A DNA stretch of 60,529 nt, taken from Halorubrum sp. Atlit-26R. GTDB lineage: Archaea; Halobacteriota; Halobacteria; Halobacteriales; Haloferacaceae. The stretch lies in the NCBI RefSeq assembly GCF_003666015.1, contig NZ_QPLT01000020.1:1-60529 (forward strand), given 5' to 3'. Each line of letters begins with the position of its first letter. The first letter of the stretch is position 1. Under the pieces are notes generated by a model. The model saw only the letters and a program-made list of their open reading frames with translations. It was not told where the DNA came from and did not search any database. Both the position numbers and the translations under genes were made by a program. This document shows, one piece after another, positions 17,331-26,232 of this stretch.

Positions 17331-17655
17331 GGTCACGCGATCGAGGGCGTCCCGCCGCGCGTCGAAGTTCCGACCGAGCGCGGTCACGGTCTGAGAGTCC
17401 GGGCATCCGGTCCGGAGGGACGATAACCGGTCGCATGGGTCGGACCCATCGTCGCCGCTCGTTTCGCGAGGTCGATACCGCTGCAGCGGGTCCATCTGCG
17501 TCGACGTGCGGGAGTAACGAATTAAAATGTACGGCTTCGAATATTACGGTTGATAACCGACCCGGACCGGCGGAGGGAGAGAACCCGAAAGTCAGAGATG
17601 GGCAAGCGACGGTCTTCCGAAGAATTAATCCGGACCGTCTGCCGTACACACTACG
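17331..17655. promoter_or_regulatory. Divergent intergenic region with TATA-like boxes
   Basis: The gap separates the minus-strand surface protein gene from the plus-strand zinc-ribbon gene. Minus-strand CATTTTAATTCG (17518-17529) sits 28 bp before the ATG at 17495. On the plus strand GAATTAATCC (about 17620-17629) lies about 30 bp before the zinc-ribbon ATG. No structured RNA or repeat was seen. Confidence 0.5.
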
Positions 17656-18111
17656 ATGAAGACCTGTCCCCGGTGCGACTCGTCACTCGACGACGAGGCT
17701 CGCTACTGCGTTGAGTGCGGCACCCCCCAGACGGAGGACGCCGCGGATGAACTCAACGAGTTCGTGCAGCGGCAGGCCCAGCAGGTCGCGGCCGAGTCCG
17801 AGGGCGGTGTCGACGGCGACGAGGACGGCGGGTCGGGCTTCGTCCCGACCGAGGAACTCACCGACCGCGAGCAGCTCTGGCGCCGCGGGTGTTACGTCCT
17901 CGGGTACGGAACGATCGTCGTCGCGCTCACGCTCGTTCAGAACAATCCGCTCAGCGCCTTACCACTGATCCTCGCCGGGATCGCGATCCTGCCGCCGATC
18001 CGGCGGCTCACCGCGGAGCCGCTCGGCAGCCCGCTCAAGCGCGAGGTGATGGCGGGGATCTACGCGGTGTTCGCGCTGATCGGAATCGCGCTGTTCGTGC
18101 TGTTGGGGTAG
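17656..18111 (+). CDS. Zinc-ribbon membrane protein
   Basis: A 151-residue protein with an N-terminal zinc ribbon (C4, C7, C18, C21), an acidic linker, and hydrophobic segments at about 95-112 and 130-150. Such small zinc-ribbon membrane proteins are common in haloarchaea and have no assigned function. It lies among surface-protein and archaellin genes but points the other way. Confidence 0.75.
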   Translation: MKTCPRCDSSLDDEARYCVECGTPQTEDAADELNEFVQRQAQQVAAESEGGVDGDEDGGSGFVPTEELTDREQLWRRGCYVLGYGTIVVALTLVQNNPLSALPLILAGIAILPPIRRLTAEPLGSPLKREVMAGIYAVFALIGIALFVLLG

Positions 18112-18136
18112 CGGGCACGTCGCTCTCTCCCCCGTA

Positions 18137-18895
18137 TCACTCGATCCTGAACCCGCCCTCTTCCTCGGCCGCCCGAACTAGGTCGCCGATGCTGTCGCTC
18201 GCGGAGAGTCCCTGACTCGCCGCGAACCGTTTTATCATCACCGGTGGGATGTCGACGGTCGTCTCGGAGGCCGCAAGCAGCAGCCCGATCGCCTCCGGCG
18301 TCGGCGAACTCGGGCCGGCGTTCGACGCGAACCACGTGACGAGCGTGTCGAACGTCGCCGTCACGTCGTTCGACACCATCCGCTGGCGGGTGGTGTCGCC
18401 GTTCGCGTGGAGCGTCGCGTCGATGCCGTAGTCGAAGCCGTCGCCGTCGAAGGAGTTGGCTAACCACCGGCTCACCGCCTGTCGGTCGACCGCGTTACCG
18501 CCCGCTGCGGCCTGGTTTCGACGCCGTCCCTGCGCGTTCGGCGGTGGTTGGCCGCCGCCGGGCTGTCCGCCGCCGCCCGGTTGGCCTCCGGACTGCTGGC
18601 CGCCGCCGGGCTGTCCGCCGCCGCCCTGCGGCCCGCGCTCGCCGACGCCGGGCCCGGCTGCGCTCGACCGCGGGTCGTCGCCGGCCGGGCGCCGCTCCTC
18701 CGGGCTCGCCGGGTCGGCGGCAGTGAACCCGGAGGCGTCCTCGGGCGGGGCGCGGCGCTGCCCGCGCGAGCGACCGACGTTGGGGCGGCCGTTCGTCCCG
18801 ACGACGTAGCGGCCCTCCCCGATCTCGACGACGTTCTCGTCGTCGGTGAAATCGAGCTCGTCCGGGTCGGTCGGTACCGCATCGTCGTCACTCAT
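18137..18895 (-). CDS. Unrecognised haloarchaeal protein near archaellin genes
   Basis: A 252-residue protein I do not recognise. The first 50 residues are acidic, followed by a Gly/Gln/Pro-rich low-complexity stretch (about 90-125, repeats of GGGQPGGGQ type) and a folded-looking C-terminal region (about 135-252) without membrane segments. It is on the same strand and 84 bp downstream of the second archaellin gene, so it may be cotranscribed with the archaellins. Confidence 0.65.
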   Translation of the reverse strand: MSDDDAVPTDPDELDFTDDENVVEIGEGRYVVGTNGRPNVGRSRGQRRAPPEDASGFTAADPASPEERRPAGDDPRSSAAGPGVGERGPQGGGGQPGGGQQSGGQPGGGGQPGGGQPPPNAQGRRRNQAAAGGNAVDRQAVSRWLANSFDGDGFDYGIDATLHANGDTTRQRMVSNDVTATFDTLVTWFASNAGPSSPTPEAIGLLLAASETTVDIPPVMIKRFAASQGLSASDSIGDLVRAAEEEGGFRIE

Positions 18896-18979
18896 GGGTC
18901 GTGGTAGCGCGCGCCGAAAAATAGGTGTTGCGGGCGGCCGAGCCGCCGACGTTGTGGTTACCGCGCTGTTCGAGGCTCG

Positions 18980-19663
18980 CTAGAGCCGGACCGCTTCGCC
19001 GCCCTCGGTGAAGAGGTCGGGCGCGCGGAGGTCGACGCTGGTCGTCGCGCCCGAGGGCGAGACGATGTCGAGCGACGACTGCTGCCCCTGACTGAAGGCG
19101 TCGTCCGTCTCCCCGAACGGTTCGGTCTCGGGGTTGAAGACGACCGTGAACCGCTCGTTGTCGTTCAGAACCGCTTCGGACGCGGTTGTGTAGTTACCGG
19201 TCGAGTTTTGGACCGCGAACGTACCCTCTGGAATGTCGCTGACTCCCATAGAGGAATCATCTAGGAGCGTATCGCCATTGTCAGCCCCATTCCCCGTGGC
19301 GTTGTCATTGTCGGTGAAGATCAGGTTCTCCTGTCCGTTAGGCCCGACCGCCTGTATCGTCGCTGAACTCAGGTCGATCTGATTGGAGCCCGCCGCACCG
19401 GCAACGCCGACGCGGATCTCGGAGAGAGTCTGCGGATCAGTATTATCGTTGACAATACCGACAGTACTCGTCACGTCGATCCGCTCGGAGACGAGGTCAG
19501 TGCTCTCTTGTCCGGTCGCTTCCGCCTGTGACTGGAGGAACCCAGCCGTGTTGATCAGGACGCCGGCGGCGATCGCAGCGACAAGCACCATCGCGATGAA
19601 CACGATGAGCGTGCCGATACCGACCTGGCCGCGGTCGTCGTCGTTGTTAATGAACTCGAACAT
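18980..19663 (-). CDS. arlA2: Archaellin (archaellum filament protein), second copy
   Basis: A 227-residue filament subunit. It has a class III signal: charged leader [12 protein letters not shown], predicted cut before Q13, then the conserved hydrophobic helix [21 protein letters not shown] Ser/Thr/Asn-rich outer domain with several N-x-S/T sites follows. The gene begins 2 bp after the first archaellin stop, so both are likely one transcript. The numbering is mine; orthology to named archaellins was not tested. Confidence 0.9.
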   Translation of the reverse strand: MFEFINNDDDRGQVGIGTLIVFIAMVLVAAIAAGVLINTAGFLQSQAEATGQESTDLVSERIDVTSTVGIVNDNTDPQTLSEIRVGVAGAAGSNQIDLSSATIQAVGPNGQENLIFTDNDNATGNGADNGDTLLDDSSMGVSDIPEGTFAVQNSTGNYTTASEAVLNDNERFTVVFNPETEPFGETDDAFSQGQQSSLDIVSPSGATTSVDLRAPDLFTEGGEAVRL

Positions 19664-19665
19664 TG

Positions 19666-20262
19666 TTACAGCCTCACCGAAGTCTGGTCACTCGTCAGCG
19701 TCGTCGGGACACGAATCTCCGTCGTCGTCGTCGCGCCCGAGGCGGTCGTGAACGTCACCGATAGCTGGTCGCCGGATTCGAGGTTCGCGTAGTCGACGTT
19801 CGTCGCCGTCAGGTTGACCCGAACCTCCGCCCGGTCGCTGCTGTCGGTCAACACGACGTCGCTATTCCCTGGATCGGTGAAGATCTGTACTGCGGCATTT
19901 CCGTTGACGTCCCCCAACTCACTGAGCTGGAACGACTCCTGACCGTTCGCTCCGATGAGCTGTGTGCTCACCTGATTGAGGTCGATGCTGCCCGCACCGG
20001 GAGCCTTTGCGACAACGAAGTCGATCTGGTCAACCTCTTGTGCGTCGGTCACGTTGCCCGACTGACTCACGACCTGAATCCGGTCGGAGACCTGACTTGT
20101 ACTCTCTTCGCCCGTTGCTTCCGCCTGCGTCTGGAGGAACCCAGCAGTGTTGATCAGAACGCCGGCGGCGATCGCCGCCACCAGCACCATCGCGATGAAC
20201 ACGATGAGGGTCCCGATCCCCACTTGACCGCGTTGTTCCTCGTCCGTGATTGCTTCGAACAT
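19666..20262 (-). CDS. arlA1: Archaellin (archaellum filament protein), first copy
   Basis: A 198-residue filament subunit with the charged leader [12 protein letters not shown], predicted cut before Q13, and the same hydrophobic helix as its neighbour. The outer domain is shorter and different in sequence from the second copy. It is promoter-proximal in the archaellin pair and, by analogy with other haloarchaea, would be made in quantity. Confidence 0.92.
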   Translation of the reverse strand: MFEAITDEEQRGQVGIGTLIVFIAMVLVAAIAAGVLINTAGFLQTQAEATGEESTSQVSDRIQVVSQSGNVTDAQEVDQIDFVVAKAPGAGSIDLNQVSTQLIGANGQESFQLSELGDVNGNAAVQIFTDPGNSDVVLTDSSDRAEVRVNLTATNVDYANLESGDQLSVTFTTASGATTTTEIRVPTTLTSDQTSVRL

Positions 20263-20590
20263 TGGTTGTGTTGCGTCGGCCCCCGGCCTGCCCGGCGGGC
20301 GTTATCGATAGCGATGGGGAATTCCTACTTAAGATCACGTACCCGGTTATCCAGTTTGATAAACAACTTACGTCGTTCGGTTTTCGTGTTTATTGTGGCC
20401 AAGTAATTACAGAACTAATTAACGAAATCGACGACGGATTCTCAGGGTTGGATCTGAGGAGCCCGCGCGTGTCGCGGGCGCTCGGCGACGAACCAGCGGG
20501 GAAAACGGACGGAGACCGGCGACGAGGAACGAAGACCGACGGCCGCGGTCGCAGGAGGGGAGAACGGTTCCCCTCCTATGCCGCTCGGCT
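20263..20590. promoter_or_regulatory. Archaellin promoter region with AT-rich upstream stretch
   Basis: A minus-strand TATA-like CTTAAG (20328-20333) lies about 65 bp upstream of the archaellin ATG, implying a leader of roughly 40 nt, unlike the leaderless genes around it. Immediately upstream (about 20335-20440) the DNA is strikingly AT-rich for this genome, with words such as TAATTAACG and GTAATTAC, a plausible activator-binding area. The part near 20460-20590 is ordinary GC-rich DNA with no gene seen. Confidence 0.5.
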
Positions 20591-20935
20591 TCACCGATCG
20601 CGGAGGCGCGACAGCTCCGACTCGGGGATAACGAACTCCCGGGTCCCCGGCTCGTAGACGGCGAGGCTCCCGGCGACGAGCGCCATCGACGCCGCCAGCA
20701 GTCCGGTGTTGACCAAGAGCAGCGCCTCAGCGTTACCGAATTCGGTTCGGAAGGCGGCCGCGGGCGTCCCCACCGCCGCGACGACGACGAGTCCGAAGCC
20801 GACCGCCAAGTACGCCATCGCCGTGCGGCCGGACGAGCGGTACGCCGCGACCGCGAACGCGACGAGCGTCGCGCTCGCGCCGGCCAGCACGGTGGTCGTC
20901 ATCAGGTACAATCCCTCGATGAGCTCCATACCCAC
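20591..20935 (-). CDS. Small membrane protein, three to four predicted helices
   Basis: A 114-residue hydrophobic protein with membrane segments near 10-30, 37-60 and 72-93 and a charged C-terminus. I do not recognise a named family with certainty. Minus-strand GGTTTATC at about 20952-20959 gives a leaderless start. It is divergent from the winged-helix gene at 21116, and such pairs of a small membrane protein and a wHTH regulator recur in haloarchaea. Confidence 0.65.
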   Translation of the reverse strand: MGMELIEGLYLMTTTVLAGASATLVAFAVAAYRSSGRTAMAYLAVGFGLVVVAAVGTPAAAFRTEFGNAEALLLVNTGLLAASMALVAGSLAVYEPGTREFVIPESELSRLRDR

Positions 20936-21081
20936 TCTGCTCGAACGCCGGTGATAAACCCACGGTGGCGGGTATCAGCGGCGATAACACGACTCGACGG
21001 TTCGGACCGTCGAAGCGGTCGCGGTCCCCGCCCCGCACGGCGAATCGGGACGTTCGCCGGATGAGACAATCACCGGTACCA

Positions 21082-21088
21082 TTATAAG
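21082..21088 (+). promoter_or_regulatory. TATA-like box for winged-helix gene
   Basis: TTATAAG lies about 30 bp before the ATG at 21116, which fits a leaderless or nearly leaderless mRNA. Confidence 0.55.
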
Positions 21089-21115
21089 AGATAAAAATCA
21101 ATCTCGATAACGTGA

Positions 21116-21454
21116 ATGGTGGGGGACGATCTGATTACCGTACTCGGTAACAAATACAACACGGACATCCTGACGGCGACGGGCGACGCGAAGTCGGCGC
21201 AGGACCTCAGCGACCAGTTGGACGTCCCGATCGCGACGTGTTATCGACGCATAAACGAGCTGGAGGAGGCGGACCTCCTCGAACTACACGACCGGCCGCT
21301 CTCGGACGAGCACCGACGCGTGAAGGTGTACCGCCGGAAGGTCGACGGGGTGGAGGTCGACTTCCGCGACGGGCTCACCGTCGAGGTGGAGGAGCGGTCG
21401 GCGGTGAAGAACCGCCTCGACGACGTGTGGCGCGACCTCTCCTCTCGGGAGTAG
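21116..21454 (+). CDS. Winged-helix transcriptional regulator (ArsR-like)
   Basis: A 112-residue DNA-binding protein. A helix-turn-helix is visible at about 25-55 (SAQDLSDQLDVPIATCYRRI), followed by a wing (about 60-75). No ligand cysteines typical of metal sensors are seen. It sits between archaellin genes and a KaiC-like gene, so a role in motility control is possible but unproven. Confidence 0.8.
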   Translation: MVGDDLITVLGNKYNTDILTATGDAKSAQDLSDQLDVPIATCYRRINELEEADLLELHDRPLSDEHRRVKVYRRKVDGVEVDFRDGLTVEVEERSAVKNRLDDVWRDLSSRE

Positions 21455-21481
21455 CGAGGTGGCCGGCCGGCGACCGGACCG

Positions 21482-22213
21482 TCAGAACGACGGCTGGTCG
21501 TCGGAGCCGCCCATCATCGAGAAGCCGCCCGCGCGCTCGTGGACCGTGATCCCGCCCTGCCCGATCTCCATCGGGAAGATGTCGGTGTCGATGTCCTGTT
21601 TCCGCATCTTCGCCACCCAGACGTAGCGGTTGACGCCGGAGTCGGTCGGCGTCTGGATGAAGTAGATGTTCCCGTCCGTGAGGAAGTTCTCTAATCCGAC
21701 CTCCGTGTCCGGGAAGACGGCGCCCTGCTCGTTGATCAGCAGCGAGGTGAGCCCGTTGGCCTTGAGGATGTCCGAGAACTTCAGCAGGTACGTGCGCTTC
21801 TCCTGTTCGGCGTCGAAGAACAGCTGGAACATCGACAGCGAGTCGAGGACGAGCCGGTCGAACTCGCCGTCCTCGACGGTGTCGAGCAGGCGGTCGACCG
21901 CGGTCGAGAAGTCGGTCTCCCGTAACATCTCGCGCTTGTCGAGGATGACTATGTCGCCGTCGTCGACCATCTCGTCGAACCCCTCGAAGCCGACGGACTC
22001 GGCCGCGCCGCGGATGTCGGCCTCGTCCTCCTCGAAGGAGACGTAGACGCCGCGCTCGCCGTGTTCGGAGACGCCGTGGTGGAGGTACTGGATGCCGAAG
22101 ATGCTCTTGCCGGTACCCGGGTTGCCGGAGACGAGGACCGTCGACCGCTGGGTGATGCCGCCGGTGAGAATGGAGTCGAGCCCCTCGACCCCGGTGGAGA
22201 CGAGTTCTGACAT
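21482..22213 (-). CDS. KaiC-like RecA-superfamily ATPase
   Basis: A 243-residue single-domain KaiC-family protein. Walker A is GNPGTGKS at 30-37, with catalytic glutamates in SFEEDEAD (about 80) and a Walker B strand FDRLVLDSLS. Single-domain archaeal KaiC homologues are signalling or regulatory ATPases, and ArlH is a relative. It is convergent with the winged-helix gene (27 bp between stops). Confidence 0.88.
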   Translation of the reverse strand: MSELVSTGVEGLDSILTGGITQRSTVLVSGNPGTGKSIFGIQYLHHGVSEHGERGVYVSFEEDEADIRGAAESVGFEGFDEMVDDGDIVILDKREMLRETDFSTAVDRLLDTVEDGEFDRLVLDSLSMFQLFFDAEQEKRTYLLKFSDILKANGLTSLLINEQGAVFPDTEVGLENFLTDGNIYFIQTPTDSGVNRYVWVAKMRKQDIDTDIFPMEIGQGGITVHERAGGFSMMGGSDDQPSF

Positions 22214-22237
22214 TCGTCTCCCCCTAGACGGTCGGAG

Positions 22238-22246
22238 TATATAAAA
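22238..22246 (-). promoter_or_regulatory. Strong TATA box for the KaiC-like gene
   Basis: Minus-strand TTTTATATA is centred about 29 bp upstream of the ATG at 22213, one of the best TATA matches in the window. A GGGGGAG run lies between the box and the ATG. Confidence 0.65.
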
Positions 22247-22303
22247 GACGGTTCAGTGCGTCGGAACGGATGGCTCGGTACGTCGGGCGCACGAAGGGCG
22301 ACA

Positions 22304-22311
22304 GTTTTATC
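22304..22311 (+). promoter_or_regulatory. TATA-like box upstream of leader ORF and response regulator
   Basis: GTTTTATC is centred about 28 bp upstream of an ATG at 22336, not of the response regulator start at 22380, so a leaderless transcript would first expose the 15-codon leader ORF. Confidence 0.5.
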
Positions 22312-22335
22312 TCTCGACACGCCGCCCGTTCGTGT

Positions 22336-22383
22336 ATGCCCGGTGAAGCGTGTCCGGTCGCTCCCGGCGGTGATCGGCGGTGA
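22336..22383 (+). CDS. Possible 15-residue leader peptide overlapping response regulator
   Basis: The frame reads MPGEACPVAPGGDRR and stops at TGA 22381-22383. This overlaps the GTG start of the response regulator by three bases (GTGA). The position exactly downstream of the TATA box suggests it could be translated as a leaderless uORF coupled to the regulator. Its short length means chance cannot be excluded. Confidence 0.3.
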   Translation: MPGEACPVAPGGDRR

Positions 22384-22943
22384 GCGACCCGTCGGTACTC
22401 GTCGTGGAGGACGAGCCAGACATCGCGGCGCTGTACGCCGGCTTCTTGGAGGAGCGGTACGACGTCGACGTCGCCGAGACCGCGGCCGAGGCGATCGACC
22501 GGGTCGACGCCGCCGTCGACGTGGTGCTCCTCGATCGCCGCCTCCCCGACGGGAGCGGCGACGACGTCTTGGACCACATCCGCGGGGAGGGGTACGACTG
22601 CCGCGTGGCGATGGTCACCGCGGTCGAGCCCGACTTCGACATCATCGACATGGGGTTCGACCTCTACCTCACCAAGCCGGTGAGCCGCACGAAGCTGCTC
22701 GCGGCCATCGACACCCTCCTGACCCGCAGCGAGTACGACGACCTCGTCCAGGAGGCCGCCGCGCTCGCCAGCAAGCGCGCCGTGTTGAGCTCGCAGAAGC
22801 CGGCCGCACAGCGCGAGGGGAACGACGCGTACGCCGACCTCGTCGACCGGTTAGAGGAGCTCGACGCCGACATCGACGACCTCGGCGAGTCGCTGTCGAC
22901 CGACGACTACCGCGCGATGTTCCGCGACCTCGGCGAGGCCTGA
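22380..22943 (+). CDS. HalX-type response regulator
   Basis: A 187-residue protein with a receiver domain (acidic pair at 10-11, phospho-acceptor D52 in LLDRRLPDG, lysine in LTKPV) and a C-terminal helical HalX-like region of about 65 residues (SEYDDLVQEAAALASKRAVL). HalX proteins are haloarchaeal two-component outputs lacking a known DNA-binding fold. The start is GTG; no histidine kinase lies beside it. Confidence 0.88.
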   Translation: MSDPSVLVVEDEPDIAALYAGFLEERYDVDVAETAAEAIDRVDAAVDVVLLDRRLPDGSGDDVLDHIRGEGYDCRVAMVTAVEPDFDIIDMGFDLYLTKPVSRTKLLAAIDTLLTRSEYDDLVQEAAALASKRAVLSSQKPAAQREGNDAYADLVDRLEELDADIDDLGESLSTDDYRAMFRDLGEA

Positions 22944-23088
22944 CGCGACGCCGTCCGTCTCGACGTCGCTCGCCTCAACGCGATCGCTCGCGGCGCTCGC
23001 TCCGACCGCTTTTCTCGCCGTCGCGGCTGTGCGTACTCCGGCAACGCCGACGGTACTGTAGGGGGTTTCGGCCGAGGCCGCAGTTCAA

Positions 23089-24630
23089 GTGACTGTGGCC
23101 CTAACGCTACTCGTGATCAACGTTACCGAGCGGCGGGAAACGCTCCTCGCCGCGGCCGCCGGCGCGGCCGCGATCTCCGGCTCGTACCTCGTCGCGGGGT
23201 GGACGCCGTCGTTCGTCGTCAGGCCGGTCGACCAGACCGTCGTCGACCTGACTCCCGGACCGATCGTGACGGCGACGATCGAGACGCTCGGCGAGGCGGG
23301 CCACCTGATCCACATCGCGCTGGCGTTCGCGGTCGCTGTCGGACTGTTCGGGGCGGTCGCGTTCGCGGGCCTTCGGCTCGCCGCGCGCACGGACCGGCGA
23401 GCGGTCGGCGCCGCGGTCGCGGGAGGGGGGTCCTGGCTGCTCGCGGCCGGCCTGACGAGCGTCTCGACGGGCGCGCTGGGCGCGGCGCTCCCCGCGGCGG
23501 CCGTCGTCGGGGTCGGGTGGCTGCCGTCGTCCGCAGCCCCGTCCGGAGGCGACACCGACGCAGTGAGGGACGCACCGGCCGTCGTCGACGCGGTGCGCCG
23601 GCGGACCCTCGGGCTCGTCGCCGGGGCGCTCGGGTTCGTCGCCGCGACCGCGGTGGGCCGGCGAGCGCTCGCGTCGGAGGACGAGCCCCTTCCCGACGCC
23701 CCGCGGTCGGAGGGCGCGGCCGCGCGGCTCCGAGAACTCGGATCGGCGTCGCTGGCGGTCGAAAGCGACGGCCTCCAGGGGATGGTGACGCCTATCGGCG
23801 AGTTCTACAACGTCGACATCGCGGAGTTCGACCCGGAGGTCGCCGCCGAGGAGTGGTCGCTGACGTTCACCGGCGAGACCGGCTCCGAGCGGACGGTCGA
23901 CTTCGACGAGCTGATCGAGCGCCCCGCCGAGGACCGCGCGGTGACGCTGCGGTGCGTGGGCGAGGACCAGAACGGCCGCCGTATCGGCAACGCCGTCTGG
24001 ACGGGGACGCCGATCCGCCCGCTGCTCGAATCCGTGGACCCCCAGGGCGACTGTAACTGCGCCATGCTGCGCGGCGAGGACGGGTACTACGTCGAGTTCC
24101 CGGTCGACGTCCTCGCCGAGGGGTTCCTCGCGTGGGGGATGAACGGGAAGGAGCTCCCGACGAGCCACGGCCACCCGGTCCGGGTGTTGATCCCGGGCCA
24201 CTGGGGCGAGACGAACGTGAAATGGCTCTCGGAGATCGAACTGCTGAACGTCGAAGACGACGGCTACTGGGAGGAGCGCGGCTGGGAGGGAACCGGCGAG
24301 GTGACCACCGTCGCCAAGCTCTGGGACGAGGGGGTCACGGAGCTCGGCGACGGCCGGATCGAACTGGCCGGCCACGCCTACGCCGGGACCCCCGGCGTCG
24401 AGCGCGTCGAGGTGTCGACCGACGGCGGCGACTCGTGGACCGACGCCGAGCTCTCCGATCCGCTCCCCGACGCGGACGTCTGGCGGCAGTGGCGCCACGT
24501 CTTCGAGGCCGACGGGGAGCGCGAGGTCGTCGTCCGCGCGGTCGACGGCGAGGGGACGCGCCAGACCCGCGAGGAGTCCGGCCCCGTCCCGAGCGGCGCG
24601 TCGGGCTGGGTCCGCCGGACGGTCGGGTGA
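23089..24630 (+). CDS. Membrane-anchored molybdopterin oxidoreductase (sulfite-oxidase fold)
   Basis: A 513-residue protein with four or so hydrophobic segments in residues 18-175, then a sulfite-oxidase-like molybdopterin domain from about 210. The putative Mo ligand cysteine is in LRCVGEDQNG, and substrate-site histidines appear in TSHGHPVRVL. The C-terminal Mo-co dimerisation-like beta domain (GYAGTPGVERVEVSTDGG region) is present. The start is GTG. Substrate unknown; the second such fusion in this window (34707) differs in its anchor. Confidence 0.83.
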   Translation: MTVALTLLVINVTERRETLLAAAAGAAAISGSYLVAGWTPSFVVRPVDQTVVDLTPGPIVTATIETLGEAGHLIHIALAFAVAVGLFGAVAFAGLRLAARTDRRAVGAAVAGGGSWLLAAGLTSVSTGALGAALPAAAVVGVGWLPSSAAPSGGDTDAVRDAPAVVDAVRRRTLGLVAGALGFVAATAVGRRALASEDEPLPDAPRSEGAAARLRELGSASLAVESDGLQGMVTPIGEFYNVDIAEFDPEVAAEEWSLTFTGETGSERTVDFDELIERPAEDRAVTLRCVGEDQNGRRIGNAVWTGTPIRPLLESVDPQGDCNCAMLRGEDGYYVEFPVDVLAEGFLAWGMNGKELPTSHGHPVRVLIPGHWGETNVKWLSEIELLNVEDDGYWEERGWEGTGEVTTVAKLWDEGVTELGDGRIELAGHAYAGTPGVERVEVSTDGGDSWTDAELSDPLPDADVWRQWRHVFEADGEREVVVRAVDGEGTRQTREESGPVPSGASGWVRRTVG

Positions 24631-24655
24631 CGACCGGGCGTCGTCTGCGTCCCCG

Positions 24656-26074
24656 TTAAGAGAGCTGTTCGCCGACGATCCGGTCCGCCTCGGCGAGGAA
24701 CGCGTCGCGCTCGTCGATCGGGATGGTCGCGCCCGCGGCCACGTCGTGCCCGCCGCCGTCGCCGCCGACGGCCTGGCTCGCTTCGCGCATCACTACAGAG
24801 AGGTCGAGCCCCTGCCGCACGAGCGCGTGCGAGCCGCGCGAGGACACCTTCAGTTCCTCGGCGCTCTCCTCGGCGAAGGCGATCACCGGCTTCGAGCGGT
24901 CGACCGCGGGCGAGCCGACCGCCATCCCCGCGACGATACCGACGATGGTCTCGCGGATGCGCGATCCGGCGTCGAACCACTGGAGGTGCTCCTCGTGGGT
25001 GACACCCTCGTTTTTGACCCACTGGAGCCCCTCAGAGAGGTTCTTCCGGTGGGTGCGGAGCAGCCGGCGCGCCTCCGCGAGCGCGTCGCCGCGGTCGCCG
25101 AGACATACCGCGAGGCCCACGTCGCCGCGCTCGTAGCGCGCGGTCGCGTTGAGCAGGGTGGAGAACTCGCTGACGTCGCGCAGTTCGGTGCCGGGCTCCT
25201 CGTCGACGAGCGTGTAGGAGGTCCCGACGAGCGCCTCGATCCGCTCGGACGGGACGCCGGAGGCGACCGCGCGGCGCATCAGCGCCGACGCGAGGGCCTG
25301 TCGCTCCCCGCCGTCGAGGTCGACCCAGCGCCGCCACTCCCCGTCGCGTTTCACGTCGATGTCGAGGTCGGTGAGGAAGGAGATCGCTCCCGCCTCGTCG
25401 TTCGAGATCCCCGGGATCTTCACGTCGGAGGCGTACTCCAAGAGCTTCGGGAGCGGCCGGGTCTGTCTGCCGTACAGGTCGAGGTCGGTCCGGGCCTCGA
25501 CGACGCCGGCGTCGACGCCGTCGGCGACGATCGACTCGTTGGCGCCGACGAGTTCGCCGTCGGAGTCCTGCATGTCGCCGACCGCGCCGACGACCGCGAG
25601 CGCGGCGAGGTCGCGGTTGTCGCCGTCGGGCCCCTCTAAGGCGCGGGCGAGGAGGTAGCTCGCGCCGGCGCCGGAGAGTTCGCTCGCGCCGTCGATCCCT
25701 TCGAGCAGAGGGTTGAGGTGGTAGCGCGTGTCGCGGTCGGCGGGCTGGTGGTGGTCGGCGATGACGGAGACGAAGTCGCCGCGCTCCTCGTGGTCGGCGA
25801 TGACGTCGAGCTGGCCGGAGCCGAAGTCGGTGAAGAGGACGACGTCGAACTCGCGGGCGGCGATCCCGGCGATCGCGTCGTCGTCGAGCTGCTTCTCGAA
25901 GACGACCTCGTGGTCGATCCCGGCCCGGGCGAGCGCGGTGGACGCGATCGCGGCGCTCGTGATCCCGTCGGCGTCGATGTGCGACGCGAGCAGGGCCCGG
26001 CCGGCCTCGCGCAGCCGATCGGCGCAGTCGGTCGCGCGGTCGTCGAGGTCGGGGACTGGGGCGGCGACTGCCAT
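24656..26074 (-). CDS. DHH-family phosphoesterase (RecJ-like nuclease)
   Basis: A 472-residue protein with the DHH-family motifs SHIDADG (31-37), FTDFGSG and VIADHHQP, and a C-terminal DHHA1 region with GGDGGGHDVAAGA. Archaeal RecJ homologues (GAN, RecJ) act on nucleic acid ends in replication and repair; which activity this one has is not clear. The ATG at 26074 was chosen over a GTG two codons upstream because minus-strand CGTTTATG lies 30 bp before it. Confidence 0.85.
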   Translation of the reverse strand: MAVAAPVPDLDDRATDCADRLREAGRALLASHIDADGITSAAIASTALARAGIDHEVVFEKQLDDDAIAGIAAREFDVVLFTDFGSGQLDVIADHEERGDFVSVIADHHQPADRDTRYHLNPLLEGIDGASELSGAGASYLLARALEGPDGDNRDLAALAVVGAVGDMQDSDGELVGANESIVADGVDAGVVEARTDLDLYGRQTRPLPKLLEYASDVKIPGISNDEAGAISFLTDLDIDVKRDGEWRRWVDLDGGERQALASALMRRAVASGVPSERIEALVGTSYTLVDEEPGTELRDVSEFSTLLNATARYERGDVGLAVCLGDRGDALAEARRLLRTHRKNLSEGLQWVKNEGVTHEEHLQWFDAGSRIRETIVGIVAGMAVGSPAVDRSKPVIAFAEESAEELKVSSRGSHALVRQGLDLSVVMREASQAVGGDGGGHDVAAGATIPIDERDAFLAEADRIVGEQLS

Positions 26075-26198
26075 TACCACCGGTTGGCGCCCGACCGGTC
26101 ATAAACGCACGCTTCGGGGAGACGAGCGTGGACCCGCACGGCGGGCCCGACTGGACACCCGTCGCTCGGCGAAGGGGCATCAATTGCCGTAACTGAGG

Positions 26199-26208
26199 GT
26201 TATAGAAG
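26199..26208 (+). promoter_or_regulatory. TATA-like box for metY-metX
   Basis: GGTTATAGAA lies about 29 bp before the metY ATG at 26233, fitting a leaderless transcript. No riboswitch-like leader could therefore exist upstream of metY. Confidence 0.5.
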
Positions 26209-26232
26209 TGCGTAGACGTATGAGCAACAAAC

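Noticed and set aside
20410-20657. Plus-strand open frame upstream of the archaellin promoter
   Set aside because: No motif, overlaps the 3' end of a better-supported minus-strand membrane gene and the AT-rich promoter area.
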